DNA of 37,916 nucleotides. Origin: Paraburkholderia graminis C4D1M. Its GTDB lineage: Bacteria; Pseudomonadota; Gammaproteobacteria; Burkholderiales; Burkholderiaceae. The notes under the pieces are model-generated. The model was not told the origin of the DNA. It did no database searches and saw nothing but the letters and a program-made list of their open reading frames with translations. The DNA is taken from NCBI RefSeq assembly GCF_000172415.1, contig NZ_ABLD01000039.1, positions 1 through 37,916 on the forward strand, given 5' to 3'. Numbering within the stretch: position 1 is the first letter of the stretch; the number at the start of each line of letters is the position of its first letter. The translations under genes and the position numbers were made by a program. Shown here in pieces: positions 16,534 through 27,112 of the stretch.

Positions 16534-17661
16534 TCAAACTTCCGTGCTGATAAACGCAGGCAGCGCCGCAAACCGTGCGAGGTGATGATCGACGTCGCCC
16601 AACGTGGTTTCAATGATAGCGAGACGTTTGAACAGATGCGCGGCGGCGACCTCGTTCGTCACGCCCATTCCGCCGTGCAACTGCACCGCCTGCTGGCCGA
16701 CGAAACGCGCAGCCTGCCCCACGCGTACCTTGGCCGCGGAAATGGCGTGGCGGCGTTCGTCGACGTCTTCGCTCGAATAGCGCATGGCGGCAAGATAAGT
16801 GACCGAACGCGCCTGCTCGGCGTGAATCAGCATCTCGACCATGCGATGCTGCAATGCCTGAAAGCGCGCGATGGGTTGGCCGAACTGCTGGCGCGTCTTC
16901 GTGTAGTCGACGGTTGCGGCGTTCAATGCGTCGAGCGCGCCGAGCGCTTCCGCGCACAACAGCAGCGTGCCGTAGTCCGCGATGTGCTCGAGGGCCGCCG
17001 CGCCCGAGTGCGGGCCGCTCAAACGCCGTGCCGGCGTACCGTTGAATTGCAGTGTGGCGGCGCGTTGTCCGTCGATGGTGCGGTAGTCGGTGAGGGTCGC
17101 GCCTGCCGCATCGCGCGCTACCACGAATAGCGCGATCTCGCCATTGGCACGCGCGGGCACGATCCAGTGATGCGCCTGCGCGCCATGTATCACGACCGAT
17201 TTCGTACCCGTAAGCGTGTGCTGTTCACCTTGTCCGCTCGCGGTGGTCGCGACGTCGAACAGATCGTAGCGCGCCCGCGGTTCGTGGAATGCGACCGCGA
17301 GCTTGATCTCGCCTTGGGCCGCACGCTCGAGCAGCGACACGTCTTCGCCCTGGCCCGTGCCGGCAAGCCGCAATGCCTCGATGCCAACCGCCGTCGCGCA
17401 ATAAGGCTCGACCACCAAAGCGCGGCCGAGCTCCTGCATGACCACGAGCATATCGACGGGTCCGCCGTTGAAACCGCCTTGCGCTTCGGGCACCGGCAAT
17501 GCGGTCAGGCCCAACTCGGTGAAAGCTGCCCAGTGAGCGTCCGACACACCGGCATCCGAACGCACGATCGCCTGGCGCGCTTCGAAGCCATAGTTCTTGT
17601 CCAGATAGCGGCGCAGTGCGTCGGCGAATTGTTGCTGCTCGTCGTTGAAAGTGAAGTCCAT
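16534..17661 (-). CDS. Acyl-CoA dehydrogenase, small-subunit type (PimD-like)
   Basis: The 375-residue protein has the acyl-CoA dehydrogenase fold, with YTKTRQQFGQPIARFQALQHRM as the FAD-contacting segment and QLHGGMGVTNEVAAAHLFKRL near the end. It resembles the small subunit of pimeloyl-CoA dehydrogenase-type enzymes. The middle domain is diverged, with Ala/Gly-rich loops. It begins ten bases after the other dehydrogenase gene, with AGGAG just upstream, which suggests a matched pair of subunits made in equal amounts. The substrate is unknown. Confidence 0.88.
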   Translation of the reverse strand: MDFTFNDEQQQFADALRRYLDKNYGFEARQAIVRSDAGVSDAHWAAFTELGLTALPVPEAQGGFNGGPVDMLVVMQELGRALVVEPYCATAVGIEALRLAGTGQGEDVSLLERAAQGEIKLAVAFHEPRARYDLFDVATTASGQGEQHTLTGTKSVVIHGAQAHHWIVPARANGEIALFVVARDAAGATLTDYRTIDGQRAATLQFNGTPARRLSGPHSGAAALEHIADYGTLLLCAEALGALDALNAATVDYTKTRQQFGQPIARFQALQHRMVEMLIHAEQARSVTYLAAMRYSSEDVDERRHAISAAKVRVGQAARFVGQQAVQLHGGMGVTNEVAAAHLFKRLAIIETTLGDVDHHLARFAALPAFISTEV

Positions 17662-17671
17662 GGGCCGCTCC

Positions 17672-18868
17672 TCAAAGTCCGAGAATCATCTGCGCGATGA
17701 TGTTCTTTTGAATTTCATTCGAGCCGCCGTAAATCGACGTCTTGCGGAAGTTGAAGTAATACGCGGCCAGCGGCGCGGCATCGTCGTCTCCGGCAATGCT
17801 GTGCTCGCGCTCGCCCTCGAGGAACGGCACGTCGAACGGAGCGGCGAGTGGCCCGACGGCCTCGACCATGAGTTCGGTCAACGCCTGCTGCACCTCCGTG
17901 CCCTTGATCTTCAGCATCGACGCTTCCGGTCCCGGTCCGCGTCCGCCTGCTTCGTTAGCGACCACGCGTTGCACGGTGACTTCGAGAGCCATCAGTTCGA
18001 TCTCGAGATTCGCGACTTTTGCAGCGAATACCGGGTCATTCAAAAGGGGCTTGCCGTTCTTTTTCTGATCGAGCGCGAGGCGCTTCAGAAAAACCAGCTC
18101 GCGTTTCGACTGGCCGACGCGCGCAATGCCGGTGCGCTCATGCCCGAGCAGATATTTTGCGTAAGTCCAACCGCGGTTTTCCTCGCCGATCAGATTCTCG
18201 ACCGGCACCTTCACGTCTTCAAAGAAGACTTCGTTGACTTCGTGGTCTTCGTCGAGCGTGATGATCGGCCGGACGGTGATGCCCGGCGTTTTCATGTCGA
18301 TGAGCAGGAACGAAATGCCCTCCTGCTTCTTCGCGCCGCTGTCGGTGCGTACGAGACAAAACATCATGTCCGCGTGCTGCCCCAACGTGGTCCAGGTTTT
18401 CTGCCCATTGACCACGTAATGATCGCCGACCCGTTCGGCACGCGTGCGCAGCGATGCGAGATCGGAACCGGAGCCCGGCTCTGAATAGCCCTGACACCAC
18501 CAGTCAGTGCCGTCGAGAATGCGCGGCAGGTAGTAGCGTTTCTGCGCCTCGTTGCCGTACTTCATAAGAACCGGCGCGACCATCGACACACCGAATGGCA
18601 ACACTGTCGGCGCGCCGACACGGGCGCACTCTTCGTCCCAGATATGGCGCTGCGTGGCATCCCAGCCGGGACCGCCGTATTCTGTCGGCCACGCGACAAC
18701 CGACCAGCCGCGCGTGCCCAGCAGCTTGTGCCAGTTGGCGAAGTCGTCGCGGTTCAAACGCTTGTGGTTGAGTACCTTCTCGCTGAGTTCGCGAGGCAGA
18801 TTGGCTTCGAGCCAGGCGCGGATCTCGGCGCGGAACGCCTTCTCAGCGGGGGAATAGTCCAGATTCAT
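17672..18868 (-). CDS. Acyl-CoA dehydrogenase, large-subunit type (PimC-like)
   Basis: The 398-residue protein has all three acyl-CoA dehydrogenase domains. QGYSEPGSGSDLASLRTRAE and GQKTWTTLGQHADMM form the middle-domain FAD/substrate region, and the C-terminal YGGSNEIQKNIIAQMILGL is the usual ending. This ending and the MNLDYSPAEKAFRAEIRAWLE start are typical of the large subunit in PimC/PimD-like pairs. It lies 48 bp after the DUF1178 gene and ten bases before its partner gene. Confidence 0.9.
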   Translation of the reverse strand: MNLDYSPAEKAFRAEIRAWLEANLPRELSEKVLNHKRLNRDDFANWHKLLGTRGWSVVAWPTEYGGPGWDATQRHIWDEECARVGAPTVLPFGVSMVAPVLMKYGNEAQKRYYLPRILDGTDWWCQGYSEPGSGSDLASLRTRAERVGDHYVVNGQKTWTTLGQHADMMFCLVRTDSGAKKQEGISFLLIDMKTPGITVRPIITLDEDHEVNEVFFEDVKVPVENLIGEENRGWTYAKYLLGHERTGIARVGQSKRELVFLKRLALDQKKNGKPLLNDPVFAAKVANLEIELMALEVTVQRVVANEAGGRGPGPEASMLKIKGTEVQQALTELMVEAVGPLAAPFDVPFLEGEREHSIAGDDDAAPLAAYYFNFRKTSIYGGSNEIQKNIIAQMILGL

Positions 18869-18916
18869 GCGTAGTGTCTCCTGGCCGCCACCACCCGCCG
18901 CCAGAGAGCCACTGCG

Positions 18917-19348
18917 CTATTGCAGAGGTTCCTTCAGGGCAGCCGGGACCGGCAGCGGCATCACTTCGATGCCTTCTTCGACCAAAGCTCTCGCGTCTTC
19001 CGGCGTTGTGACACCGCGAATATTGCGTGCGGGCGCTTCGTTGTAGTGAATGCGCCGCGCTTCCTCGGCGAAGCGGTCGCCCACGTTCTCGGTCTTCTCC
19101 AGTACCTCGCGCAATGCGCGCATGACACGCGCCTGCAATTCACCTGCGGCTGCGGGCGCTTTCGCTTTCGCCTCTACCCCATGAGAGAGATTCAGGCGCG
19201 GAGCCGACGGCAAACGGCTCACTTCTTTCGCTCCGCAAATCGGACATTCGACCAGCTTGCGGGACTGCTGAGATTCGAAGTCATCAGCCGAAGCAAACCA
19301 CCCTTCGAACCGATGGCCGTGCGGACACTGTAAATCGAGGACCTTCAT
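18917..19348 (-). CDS. DUF1178 family protein, zinc-ribbon-like
   Basis: The 143-residue protein begins MKVLDLQCPHGHRFEGWFAS and has Cys8, then CPIC at about 35-38, a pattern that fits a small zinc ribbon in the DUF1178 family. The second half is helical and ends in a Pro-rich tail. The role is unknown. It is the first gene after a recognisable promoter and lies 48 bp before the large acyl-CoA dehydrogenase gene, so the two are probably co-transcribed. Confidence 0.85.
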   Translation of the reverse strand: MKVLDLQCPHGHRFEGWFASADDFESQQSRKLVECPICGAKEVSRLPSAPRLNLSHGVEAKAKAPAAAGELQARVMRALREVLEKTENVGDRFAEEARRIHYNEAPARNIRGVTTPEDARALVEEGIEVMPLPVPAALKEPLQ

Positions 19349-19370
19349 ATGGAATCAGGGCTTGCGTGCC

Positions 19371-19407
19371 AGTTTAGCGCAAAACGAAAATTTGTGAACG
19401 GTCGTTC
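19371..19407 (-). promoter_or_regulatory. Promoter with overlapping TetR-like operator, upstream of DUF1178
   Basis: On the minus strand TTCACA (19393-19398; five of six to the -35 consensus) is followed after 16 bases by TAAACT (19371-19376; four of six to the -10). A palindrome, GAACG-GT-CGTTC (19396-19407), overlaps the -35, so a bound dimer would block RNA polymerase. The start of transcription should fall about 15 bases before ATG 19348. The rest of the 266-bp gap (19408-19614) shows nothing I can assign. Confidence 0.5.
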
Positions 19408-19614
19408 GTAAAAACTTCACATGCAACGCGCGACGAGTTGGGCGCTGCCGGAAGATGAGGCGCGGTGCGCGATTTTAACGCTTTGCGCAGACCCCTGCCG
19501 AAGGCTGTATGACTCCGCGCAATGCGGCGTGCGTGCGTGAGCCAACGCCCAGCGCTTCGCCCCCAACGACGTATCAGCCTCACGCGTGCGAACCCCTCCG
19601 TTCACGATTGACGC

Positions 19615-20139
19615 TCACGCCACCAGGCATTCCAGCCGACGATTGAAGCGCGGTTCAAGCTCCCGCGCCTCTTTGGCAAGGTTGACCTGTTTAGCCGTTT
19701 TGGCGACGTCGAAAACGTCGGCTTTGATGTCGTAGCCACCGCGCGCGTTCAGCCAGTCAAGCACGTCCGACAGATGCCAGACTGACGCGCTTCCCTCGTG
19801 CACCGGCGGCGGAAATTCGACCGCATGGCTCAACATGAGCTTGCGCATGTTCTGCCGCGATACGCCGGCAATTTCCGCGACGTCGGTCAACCCCACGAAG
19901 TCGGGCCCGGCTTCGACAAGCCGTGCCGACGGCACCGCCTTTTTGACGTCTCCGAGCGCGCTGACCAGTGCCTCGACCGCCGACGGTGCTTCGCGCGAAA
20001 AGACCAGCGCCAGTCGCCCCGGTTGCCCCACGCCGACCGTGGCGTCGTCACAGCCTGCTTCGCCCAGGCGTTCGACAATCGCGTCAAGATCACTGTCTTG
20101 CGCGGCAAGCTTATACTTCAACGTGAACGTATATTCCAT
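19615..20139 (-). CDS. Helix-turn-helix protein, second gene of a possible toxin-antitoxin-like pair
   Basis: This 174-residue protein has two parts. Residues 1-75 look like an alpha/beta domain (YTFTLKYKL, then helices rich in Ala/Val). Residues 84-103 form a helix-turn-helix (LTDVAEIAGVSRQNMRKLML) followed by a wing-like VHEGSASVWHLSDVLDWL, as in MerR/AlpA-type DNA binders. An AGGAG site is six bases from ATG 20139. It is 38 bp downstream of the small Cys-rich gene, in the same orientation. The layout (small RNA-binding-like protein, then a larger DNA-binding partner) matches hicA-hicB. I do not recognise a named family; antitoxin/repressor is inference. Confidence 0.7.
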   Translation of the reverse strand: MEYTFTLKYKLAAQDSDLDAIVERLGEAGCDDATVGVGQPGRLALVFSREAPSAVEALVSALGDVKKAVPSARLVEAGPDFVGLTDVAEIAGVSRQNMRKLMLSHAVEFPPPVHEGSASVWHLSDVLDWLNARGGYDIKADVFDVAKTAKQVNLAKEARELEPRFNRRLECLVA

Positions 20140-20177
20140 TTGCTACTCCTGCTTTATTCGGCCACAACGTTGCCTAC

Positions 20178-20435
20178 TCAATGCTTTTGCGAACGATGCG
20201 CCGTGCAATTGTCGACCACACGCCGCAAATGTCTGGCGTGGTTATCAGCATTCTTCGGCGTACTCCATACGCTTGAAATGCAGAATTCTCCGCAACGGCA
20301 CTCCGCATCTTTGTAAGGGCAATACATTTTTCCCCAGGCGTGGCCCTTGCCTCCGCTCTGTATGCGCCACCCGCGCCGCTCGGCATAAGCCAGCGCAGCC
20401 TCTATCTCTTTCTTAGCGTGGACTCCACGAACCAT
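20178..20435 (-). CDS. Small His/Cys-rich protein, first gene of a possible toxin-antitoxin-like pair
   Basis: The 85-residue product starts at ATG 20435, fixed by a near-perfect GGAGG five bases upstream; a longer reading from TTG 20474 would run through the palindrome. Residues 8-25 form a helix leading into GGKGHAWGKMYCP, where His32 after a Gly/Lys-rich turn recalls the catalytic His of HicA-type mRNA interferases. Cys39, Cys46, Cys48 and Cys52 could bind zinc. SSVWSTPKNADNHARHLRRVV follows. By eye, the gene is less GC-rich than its neighbours, which is compatible with horizontal transfer. Function is unknown; the HicA comparison is inference only. Confidence 0.65.
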   Translation of the reverse strand: MVRGVHAKKEIEAALAYAERRGWRIQSGGKGHAWGKMYCPYKDAECRCGEFCISSVWSTPKNADNHARHLRRVVDNCTAHRSQKH

Positions 20436-20460
20436 CCTGTCCTCCAATTTAATACTCGCG

Positions 20461-20488
20461 AATCGGGTTGTCAAGTGACAACCCGATT
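20461..20488 (-). promoter_or_regulatory. Perfect 13-bp inverted repeat, probable operator of the two-gene module
   Basis: AATCGGGTTGTCA (20461-20473), two bases, then TGACAACCCGATT (20476-20488). It ends 26 bases upstream of ATG 20435. Read on the minus strand it contains an exact TTGACA, as in a -35 box; TAAATT 17 bases further on is a possible -10, but it would put the transcript start inside the ribosome-binding site. The position fits autorepression by the helix-turn-helix partner. On the plus strand it runs into TTTTTA, so a terminator is the alternative, but no plus-strand gene needs one there. Confidence 0.5.
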
Positions 20489-20683
20489 TTTATCGCGGAG
20501 CTCAACCGTCTCACATGCTTCGTTATCCCGATTAATGCAGCAGTGAAGACGTTTGCCGGCCTTCCATACTAAAGTTGCCGCCGCGATCACGCGAGACTGC
20601 CGGATGGCATAGGACAAAGGCGCTCATATTCAGACACCGCACGCCGCGGTAAAGACAGAAGCCTTATCCAGCTTCAGAGTGAC

Positions 20684-20718
20684 GAAGCCCCTGCCGGTCG
20701 ACGACCGGCAGGGGCTTC
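20684..20718 (-). terminator. Long hairpin after the Nudix gene, probable terminator of the nuo transcript
   Basis: Seventeen-base arms are perfectly complementary around a single central base (GAAGCCCCTGCCGGTCG and its reverse complement). It lies 49 bp past the stop codon of the Nudix gene, the last gene of the nuo direction. No T-tract follows, so it might instead stabilise the 3' end of the message. Confidence 0.6.
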
Positions 20719-20766
20719 CTGGATGCGGCGCAAGCGTCGCCTGCGCGTTGGGAGACTCCGAAAAAA

Positions 20767-21351
20767 CTACTGCGGCTGCGCCATCGGCCAGACGCCGGAC
20801 AGCACCTTCTCCAGCCAGAACGTGCCGATGATCGTTTTCACGTCAGTGATCTTGCCGGTCCGCACCCACTCGGACACTTCGGGAACCGTAGCCGTAAACA
20901 TCTCGAGGAACTCGCCGTCGTCGAGCTTGCGCTCGCCCGCAGTCAAGCCGCGCGCGAGGTAGATGTCGATGAACTCGGTCGAGTAGGAAATGATCGGGTG
21001 AACACGCGTCAGGTACACATACTCGCGCGCCGTGTAGCCCGTCTCCTCGCGCAATTCGCGAATGGCGCAAGCGAGCGCGCCTTCGTTCGGATCGAGCTTG
21101 CCGGCCGGATACTCGACCATGACCTTGCCCATCGGATAGCGATACTGGCTTTCCAGCAGCACACGGCCGTCGTCGAACAGCGGAATCACCATCACGGCGC
21201 CGGGGTGCTCCACATACTCACGGGTAGCATGCTTGCCGTCGGGCAGGCGCACGGTGTCGCACTTGAGCGTCAGGAACGGCCCCTGGTGGACCGTCTTACT
21301 GTCGACACAGGTCTCGGTAAGGACGGCGTCGTGGTCGGGAAGTTCAGCCAT
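20767..21351 (-). CDS. Nudix hydrolase, ADP-ribose pyrophosphatase type
   Basis: The 194-residue protein has a complete Nudix box at residues 84-106: Gly84, Glu90, then REL-REETGY at 98-106, with the Mg2+-binding glutamates Glu102 and Glu103. The surrounding EYPAGKLDPNEG and the C-terminal half fit ADP-ribose pyrophosphatases (NudF-like), which cleave ADP-ribose to AMP and ribose-5-phosphate in the cytoplasm. It lies 43 bp after the DUF2818 gene at the end of the nuo operon. The pairing with complex I could reflect NAD(H) metabolism, but that is inference. Confidence 0.9.
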   Translation of the reverse strand: MAELPDHDAVLTETCVDSKTVHQGPFLTLKCDTVRLPDGKHATREYVEHPGAVMVIPLFDDGRVLLESQYRYPMGKVMVEYPAGKLDPNEGALACAIRELREETGYTAREYVYLTRVHPIISYSTEFIDIYLARGLTAGERKLDDGEFLEMFTATVPEVSEWVRTGKITDVKTIIGTFWLEKVLSGVWPMAQPQ

Positions 21352-21394
21352 ATGCGGACCTCGGGACAGCTTGGTGCGCGACGGCGAGACGCCG

Positions 21395-21691
21395 TCAGCG
21401 GCGTTTGACGAGATACTGGAAAGTGAAGCCGGGGAAGGCGAACACGACGAACAGCGCGAACGTGATCGCGTAGAACTGCCAACCCTGTTCGAAGCGGTTG
21501 CCGGCGCGCGCTTCGAGCAGAAAGCCCAGCGCGCCGACCACGAAGTACAGCACGATCAGTTCGGCAATCCGGACCCATGCGCTTTTCTTCGCCGCCTTCA
21601 ACGGGACGGCGGCGAAGAGCCGCTGATTCAGGAACGGCAGATTGGCGCCCACCAGCGCCAACAGCACGATAAACCAGCCCGCTGCCGACAT
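21395..21691 (-). CDS. DUF2818 family membrane protein
   Basis: The 98-residue protein starts MSAAGWFIVLLALVGANLPF and has three hydrophobic segments, so it is an inner-membrane protein. It ends in basic residues (YLVKRR), placing the C-terminus in the cytoplasm. I know the DUF2818 family as the usual gene after nuoN in Burkholderiales. The start ATG shares one base with the nuoN stop (TGATG), so translation is coupled, which supports a role linked to complex I; no function is established. Confidence 0.85.
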   Translation of the reverse strand: MSAAGWFIVLLALVGANLPFLNQRLFAAVPLKAAKKSAWVRIAELIVLYFVVGALGFLLEARAGNRFEQGWQFYAITFALFVVFAFPGFTFQYLVKRR

Positions 21692-23163
21692 CAGAACGAC
21701 AGCGTGTGCTGGATAGCCTGCAGGCAAGCTTTCAACAGCGGATCGGGCACGATACCCAGCACCAGCACGGCCACGCCATTGAGCGCGAGCAACGCGCGCG
21801 TGCCCGTGTCCGCGACGATCGCCGACTTGTCTTGCGGCTCGTCGAAGTACATGAGCTTCACGATACGCAGGTAGTAGAACGCGCCGAACAGCGACGTGAT
21901 CACCGCGAGCACCGTGAGCCAGGTCAGGCCGGCGTTCATCGTGGCCTGCAGCACCGCGAGCTTCGCGTAGAAACCGACCGCAGGCGGAATGCCGGCGAGC
22001 GAGAACATCATCACCATCATGACGAACGCGAACACCGGGCTCCGTTGGTTCAGCCCCTTGAAGTCGTCGAGCGTATCCGCTTCGAATTCGCGGCGTGCGA
22101 GCAGCATGATGACGCCGAAGGTGCCCATCGTCGTGATCAGATAGACGATGCTGTAGTACATCGCCGAGCCATACGCGCTCGCGGCACCAGTCGTCTTGTG
22201 ATCGACCACGCCGGCCAGCAGACCGAGCAGCACGAAGCCCATGTTCGAGATCGCCGAGTACGCGAGCATACGCTTGACGTTGCGCTGCACGATACCCGTG
22301 ATGTTGCCGACGATCAGCGACAGCGCCGCGAGAATCACCAGCATTTGCTGCCATTCGACTGCGAGCGGCAGCAGACCCATCACCAGGAAGCGCAGGCCCC
22401 ATGCGAATGCCGCCACCTTCGGACCACCGCCGACCAGCAGCGTCATGGCCGTGGGCGCGCCCTGATAGACGTCGGGCACCCACATGTGGAACGGCACGGC
22501 GCCCATCTTGAACGCCACACCGGCGACGATGAAGATCACGCCGAACAGCAGCACGCTCGGATCGTAGTGGCTCTGACCGATTGCCTTGAACACTTCGTTC
22601 AGATCGAGCGAGCCGGTCGCGCCGTACAGCATCGAGATGCCGTACAGCAGGAAGCCCGAAGCCAGCGCGCCGAGCACGTAGTACTTCATGGCCGCTTCGT
22701 TCGACGGCGCGGCTTCCCGACGCAGTGCGATCACGCCATAGAGCGACAGCGACATCAGTTCCAGACCGAGATACAGCGTCAGGAAGTTGTTGCCGGAGAT
22801 CATCACGAGCTGACCGAGCAGCGAGAACATGCCGAGCAGGAAGAACTCGCCGCGATACAGCCCGCGATCTTCGAGGTAGCGGCGCGAATACACGATCGTG
22901 ACCGCGTAGCCGAGCGTCACCACCGCTTTCATCAGACTCGCGAACGAATCGACGACGTACATGCGGCTGAAGAAGTAATGCACCGACGGGTCGAACGCAT
23001 TGACCGCGAACCAGATGCCGGCGACGAGCGACGACAGGAACGCGATGAAATACGTGGTACGGCGACCGGCCTGGCCGACGAACGTGTCGTTGAGCCACGC
23101 GACGACAACGGCGAGCATCACCAGTGCGTCGGGCAACAGAGCAGTCATAGGGGCGTTTTGCAT
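21691..23163 (-). CDS. nuoN: NADH-quinone oxidoreductase subunit N
   Basis: This 490-residue antiporter-like subunit of the membrane arm has about 14 membrane helices. Glu135 in YLGLELMSLSLY and Lys219 in AFKMGAVPFHMW are the conserved charged residues of the proton channel. I chose ATG 23163 (MQNAPMTALL); the open frame reaches further upstream but the extra part is Ser/Arg-rich and unlike the family, and GAGGAGG lies about eleven bases upstream. ATG 23148 is also possible. The gene follows nuoM by 22 bp and is coupled to DUF2818. Confidence 0.96.
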   Translation of the reverse strand: MQNAPMTALLPDALVMLAVVVAWLNDTFVGQAGRRTTYFIAFLSSLVAGIWFAVNAFDPSVHYFFSRMYVVDSFASLMKAVVTLGYAVTIVYSRRYLEDRGLYRGEFFLLGMFSLLGQLVMISGNNFLTLYLGLELMSLSLYGVIALRREAAPSNEAAMKYYVLGALASGFLLYGISMLYGATGSLDLNEVFKAIGQSHYDPSVLLFGVIFIVAGVAFKMGAVPFHMWVPDVYQGAPTAMTLLVGGGPKVAAFAWGLRFLVMGLLPLAVEWQQMLVILAALSLIVGNITGIVQRNVKRMLAYSAISNMGFVLLGLLAGVVDHKTTGAASAYGSAMYYSIVYLITTMGTFGVIMLLARREFEADTLDDFKGLNQRSPVFAFVMMVMMFSLAGIPPAVGFYAKLAVLQATMNAGLTWLTVLAVITSLFGAFYYLRIVKLMYFDEPQDKSAIVADTGTRALLALNGVAVLVLGIVPDPLLKACLQAIQHTLSF

Positions 23164-23185
23164 GGTCTTTAATTCCTCCTCTGCG

Positions 23186-24676
23186 TTACTGAGACAACGG
23201 CAGCTTCGACTGCGCAACGTGGGAGAGGAGGTTTTCCACGGATACGTGCATCACATCGGTAAAGGGCTTCGGATACAGGCCCATGAAGAGCGTCAGTGCG
23301 GCGAGCACTGCCAGCATGAAAAACTCGCGGCGGTTGATGTCGAACAGGCCCTTCACGTGGTCGTTGGCGACCGCGCCGAAGTAGACGCGCTTGTACATCC
23401 ACAGCGTGTAGGCCGCGCCGAGAATCAGCGTCACGGCGGCGCCGCCCGCGATCCAGAAGTTGTACTGGACAGCGGCCAGAATCACCATGAATTCGCCGAC
23501 AAAACCCGAGGTGCCCGGCAAGCCGCAATTGGCCATCGAGAACAGCATCACGAAGGCCGCGAATTTCGGCATCACGTTGACGACGCCGCCGTAGTCCGCG
23601 ATCTGACGCGAGTGCATGCGGTCGTACAGCACGCCGATGCTAAGGAACATGGCGCCCGACACGAAGCCGTGCGAGATCATCTGCACGATCGCGCCTTCCA
23701 CGCCGAGCTGATTGAAGATAAAGAAGCCGAGCGTGACGAAGCCCATGTGCGCGATCGACGAATACGCGACCAGCTTCTTCATGTCGGCCTGCACCATCGC
23801 GACGAGGCCGATGTAGATCACGGCGATCAGCGACAGCGTAATGACGACCGGCGCGAGGAAGTGGCTTGCGTCCGGTGCGATCGGCAGCGAGAAGCGCAGG
23901 AAACCGTATGCGCCGAGCTTCAGCATGATCGCGGCCAGCACGACAGAGCCGCCGGTCGGCGCTTCCACGTGAGCGTCAGGCAACCACGTGTGCACCGGCC
24001 ACATCGGCACCTTCACGGCGAACGCCATGAAGAACGCTATGAACAGTAAAACCTGCGGCGTCATCGCGATCTGCGCATGCTGCCAGGTGGCGAGATCGAA
24101 CGTGCCGGTCTGGACGTACAGATAGAGCAACGCGACCAGCATCAGGAGCGAGCCCATCAGCGTGTACAGGAAGAACTTGAACGCCGCGTACACGCGGTTC
24201 GCCCCGCCCCACACGCCGATGATGATGTACATCGGAATCAGCGTCGCTTCGAAGAACACGTAGAACAGCATGCCGTCGGCGGCGCTGAACACGCCGACCA
24301 TGATGCCCGACAGGATCAGGAACGAGGCCAGATACTGGCCGACGTTCTTCGTGATGACTTCCCATCCGGCGATCACGACGATCACCGTGATCAATGCGGT
24401 CAACACGACGAACCACATCGAAATGCCGTCGACACCGAGGTGATATGTAATGTTGAATCGTTCGATCCAGTTGGCCTGTTCGACGAACTGAAGATCGGCG
24501 CTGCTCGAATCAAAACCGGTGATCAGCGGAATCGTGACGATGAAGCTGACGATCGAGCCGATCAATGCGACCCAGCGCGCGGGGCCGGGGTTACGGTCGG
24601 AGCCGATGGCCAGAACCAGCAGGCCGCAAAGGATCGGCAACCAGATGGCGAGACTGAGAATCGGATAAGCGTGCAT
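23186..24676 (-). CDS. nuoM: NADH-quinone oxidoreductase subunit M
   Basis: The 496-residue antiporter-like subunit has Glu143 in FFEATLIPMYI and Lys222 in AFAVKVPMWPVHTWLPDAH, the proton-path residues of this family. About 14 membrane helices are visible. It sits between NuoL and NuoN in the membrane arm and takes part in proton pumping. It starts 14 bp after nuoL. Confidence 0.97.
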   Translation of the reverse strand: MHAYPILSLAIWLPILCGLLVLAIGSDRNPGPARWVALIGSIVSFIVTIPLITGFDSSSADLQFVEQANWIERFNITYHLGVDGISMWFVVLTALITVIVVIAGWEVITKNVGQYLASFLILSGIMVGVFSAADGMLFYVFFEATLIPMYIIIGVWGGANRVYAAFKFFLYTLMGSLLMLVALLYLYVQTGTFDLATWQHAQIAMTPQVLLFIAFFMAFAVKVPMWPVHTWLPDAHVEAPTGGSVVLAAIMLKLGAYGFLRFSLPIAPDASHFLAPVVITLSLIAVIYIGLVAMVQADMKKLVAYSSIAHMGFVTLGFFIFNQLGVEGAIVQMISHGFVSGAMFLSIGVLYDRMHSRQIADYGGVVNVMPKFAAFVMLFSMANCGLPGTSGFVGEFMVILAAVQYNFWIAGGAAVTLILGAAYTLWMYKRVYFGAVANDHVKGLFDINRREFFMLAVLAALTLFMGLYPKPFTDVMHVSVENLLSHVAQSKLPLSQ

Positions 24677-24690
24677 TAGTGTCCCTCGCC

Positions 24691-26769
<2,079 letters not shown>

Positions 26770-26786
26770 AACCGCTTTTCCTGAGA

Positions 26787-27092
26787 TTAACCTTTGAGCT
26801 GATCGAGATCTTCGACATTGATCGTGTCGAGGCTACGGAACAGGGTCACCAGAATTGCGAGGCCGATCGCTGCTTCCGCTGCCGCTACGGTCAGCACGAA
26901 GAACACGAAAATCTGGCCATGCACGTCGCCGAGATAATGCGAGAAGGCGACGAAATTGGTATTCACCGCGAGCAGCATCAGTTCGATCGCCATCAGGATG
27001 ATGATGACGTTGCGACGGTTCAGGAAAATACCGACGATGCTGATCGCAAACAGAATCGCGCCGAGCACGAGGTAATGGGCAAGGGTCAACAT
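26787..27092 (-). CDS. nuoK: NADH-quinone oxidoreductase subunit K
   Basis: The 101-residue protein has three membrane helices. Glu37 in [11 protein letters not shown] and Glu73 in [11 protein letters not shown] are the conserved membrane glutamates of the proton path. ATG 27092 gives the normal family start ([10 protein letters not shown]); the open frame upstream of it is just read-through of another frame of nuoJ. It lies between nuoJ and nuoL with gaps of 20 and 17 bp. Confidence 0.97.
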
Positions 27093-27112
27093 GATTTCTA
27101 TCTCCTGTCCGC

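Larger units (their letters stand above)
20436..20766. other. Intergenic region with a perfect palindrome and a terminator-like hairpin
   Basis: This 331-bp stretch has no convincing gene. It contains the 13-bp inverted repeat at 20461-20488 and the long hairpin at 20684-20718. Between them (20489-20683) I see no open frame, RNA gene or clear promoter. Confidence 0.6.

Noticed and set aside
20461..20491. Plus-strand Rho-independent terminator
   Set aside because: The repeat is followed by T residues, but no plus-strand gene lies upstream, and it sits exactly before the start of a minus-strand operon; an operator is more likely.
21706..23172. A 488-codon open frame on the plus strand
   Set aside because: It is antisense to nuoN, low in complexity, and lacks a ribosome-binding site.
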